This document shows positions 63,703 through 64,000 of a stretch of 64,000 bases of DNA, piece after piece. Under the pieces are notes generated by a model. The model worked only from the letters and a program-made list of their open reading frames with translations. It was not told the origin of the DNA and searched no databases. The stretch comes from Leifsonia psychrotolerans. GTDB taxonomy: Bacteria; Actinomycetota; Actinomycetes; Actinomycetales; Microbacteriaceae. The stretch covers positions 3,472,001 to 3,536,000 of the forward strand of contig NZ_JACCFM010000001.1 in assembly GCF_013410665.1 (NCBI RefSeq), in the 5' to 3' direction. A program made the position numbers and the translations under genes. Position 1 is the first letter of the stretch. Each line of letters opens with the position of its first letter.

Positions 63703-64000
63703 CTATCTGGACACATTCGACGCCGTCTTCGCGTGATCGAGTGCCATAGCTACGGCGTCAAGGTCGTCGTCGAAGAGATCTGCATATGTGTCGAGAGTCA
63801 TGGCTGCCGACGCGTGGCCGAGCATCCGTTGAACGGCTTTGACGTTCGCGCCGGCACTAATCGCCAGGCTTGCCGCCGTGTGCCGCAAGTCATGGATAGT
63901 CACCCGCTCAAAGTGCTTGTCAGCGGCCTGGGACTTCTTCACCGCGGCTACGAACCAGCCGCGTCTTGAATCCGGAAGCCGCACATGATCGAGTCCACCC
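63703..64000 (-). CDS. Tyrosine recombinase/integrase, C-terminal part (5' end beyond the window)
   Basis: The frame is open to the window's right end; the visible 99 codons encode the catalytic C-terminus: H-D-L-R-H-T (Arg), L-G-H-A-S (His) and T-L-D-T-Y-A-D-L-F with the nucleophilic Tyr. Phage and integrative-element integrases of this type insert at tRNA 3' ends. It points toward tRNA-Ser(CGA), 76 bases away, the standard arrangement of an attL or attR junction. The rest of the element lies outside, so phage, ICE or satellite cannot be told apart. Confidence 0.9.
   Translation of the reverse strand, partial: GGLDHVRLPDSRRGWFVAAVKKSQAADKHFERVTIHDLRHTAASLAISAGANVKAVQRMLGHASAAMTLDTYADLFDDDLDAVAMALDHAKTASNVSR

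Overview
The window is high-GC DNA with densely packed genes, frequent ATGA/GTGA stop-start overlaps and GTG/TTG starts. Its gene content (ClpC, a folate operon ending in lysS, DipZ, an LAxTG cell-wall sorting signal, tandem coiled-coil M23 and NlpC/P60 hydrolases) points to a Gram-positive actinobacterium, most likely of the family Microbacteriaceae. That family call is inference from gene order and protein style; no 16S gene is present.

Layout. 1-12.6 kb: the end of a DipZ thiol-disulfide protein, a secreted GH16 glycosidase, RecQ, a 39-bp tandem repeat, two small coupled proteins (YdeI-like and DUF1697), a large acyl-CoA dehydrogenase/oxidase, a two-gene ABC-2 exporter preceded by a structured leader, and a proline iminopeptidase. 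12.7-29.2 kb: a Wzx/Wzy-type exopolysaccharide cluster. A plus-strand arm carries a chain-length protein, a CapK-like adenylating enzyme, a GT2 transferase and an Alg14/Alg13-type two-subunit transferase. A minus-strand operon of eight genes carries the initiating sugar transferase, a TagD-like cytidylyltransferase, an anchored protein, a 1238-residue secreted fibrinogen-like/propeller protein, a CDP-alcohol phosphotransferase, the polymerase and the flippase. 29.7-30.1 kb: tRNA-Phe, tRNA-Asp and tRNA-Glu.

30.3-33.0 kb: two paralogous secreted peptidoglycan hydrolases that share a coiled-coil half but carry different catalytic domains. 33.2-46.1 kb: ppa, then the conserved block tilS-hpt-ftsH-folE-folP-folBK-DUF3180-PH-PH-DUF2520-panC-lysS and a 52-residue membrane protein, mostly with overlapping junctions, consistent with one long folate/pantothenate/translation operon. 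46.1-49.3 kb: a more AT-rich patch of five minus-strand genes of unknown role (one RDD membrane protein), probably acquired. 49.4-54.6 kb: a 58-residue membrane protein, cardiolipin synthase, ClpC and an ArgA-type acetyltransferase. 54.7-59.8 kb: a 1675-residue surface-anchored nuclease/5'-nucleotidase with a possible PHO box upstream, suggesting extracellular nucleic-acid scavenging for phosphate. 60.0-63.5 kb: two small unknown proteins, RadA and an SGNH hydrolase.

The right edge holds tRNA-Ser(CGA), the only tRNA here with an encoded CCA, followed by a terminator and the C-terminal part of a tyrosine integrase facing it. This is the classic junction of an integrated element whose body lies beyond the window. 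The best candidates for new biology are the secreted fibrinogen/propeller protein and the beta-rich module it shares with the GH16 enzyme, the alcohol-phosphate enzymes in the polysaccharide cluster, the unknown five-gene patch, and the structured leaders before the ABC exporter and ftsH.
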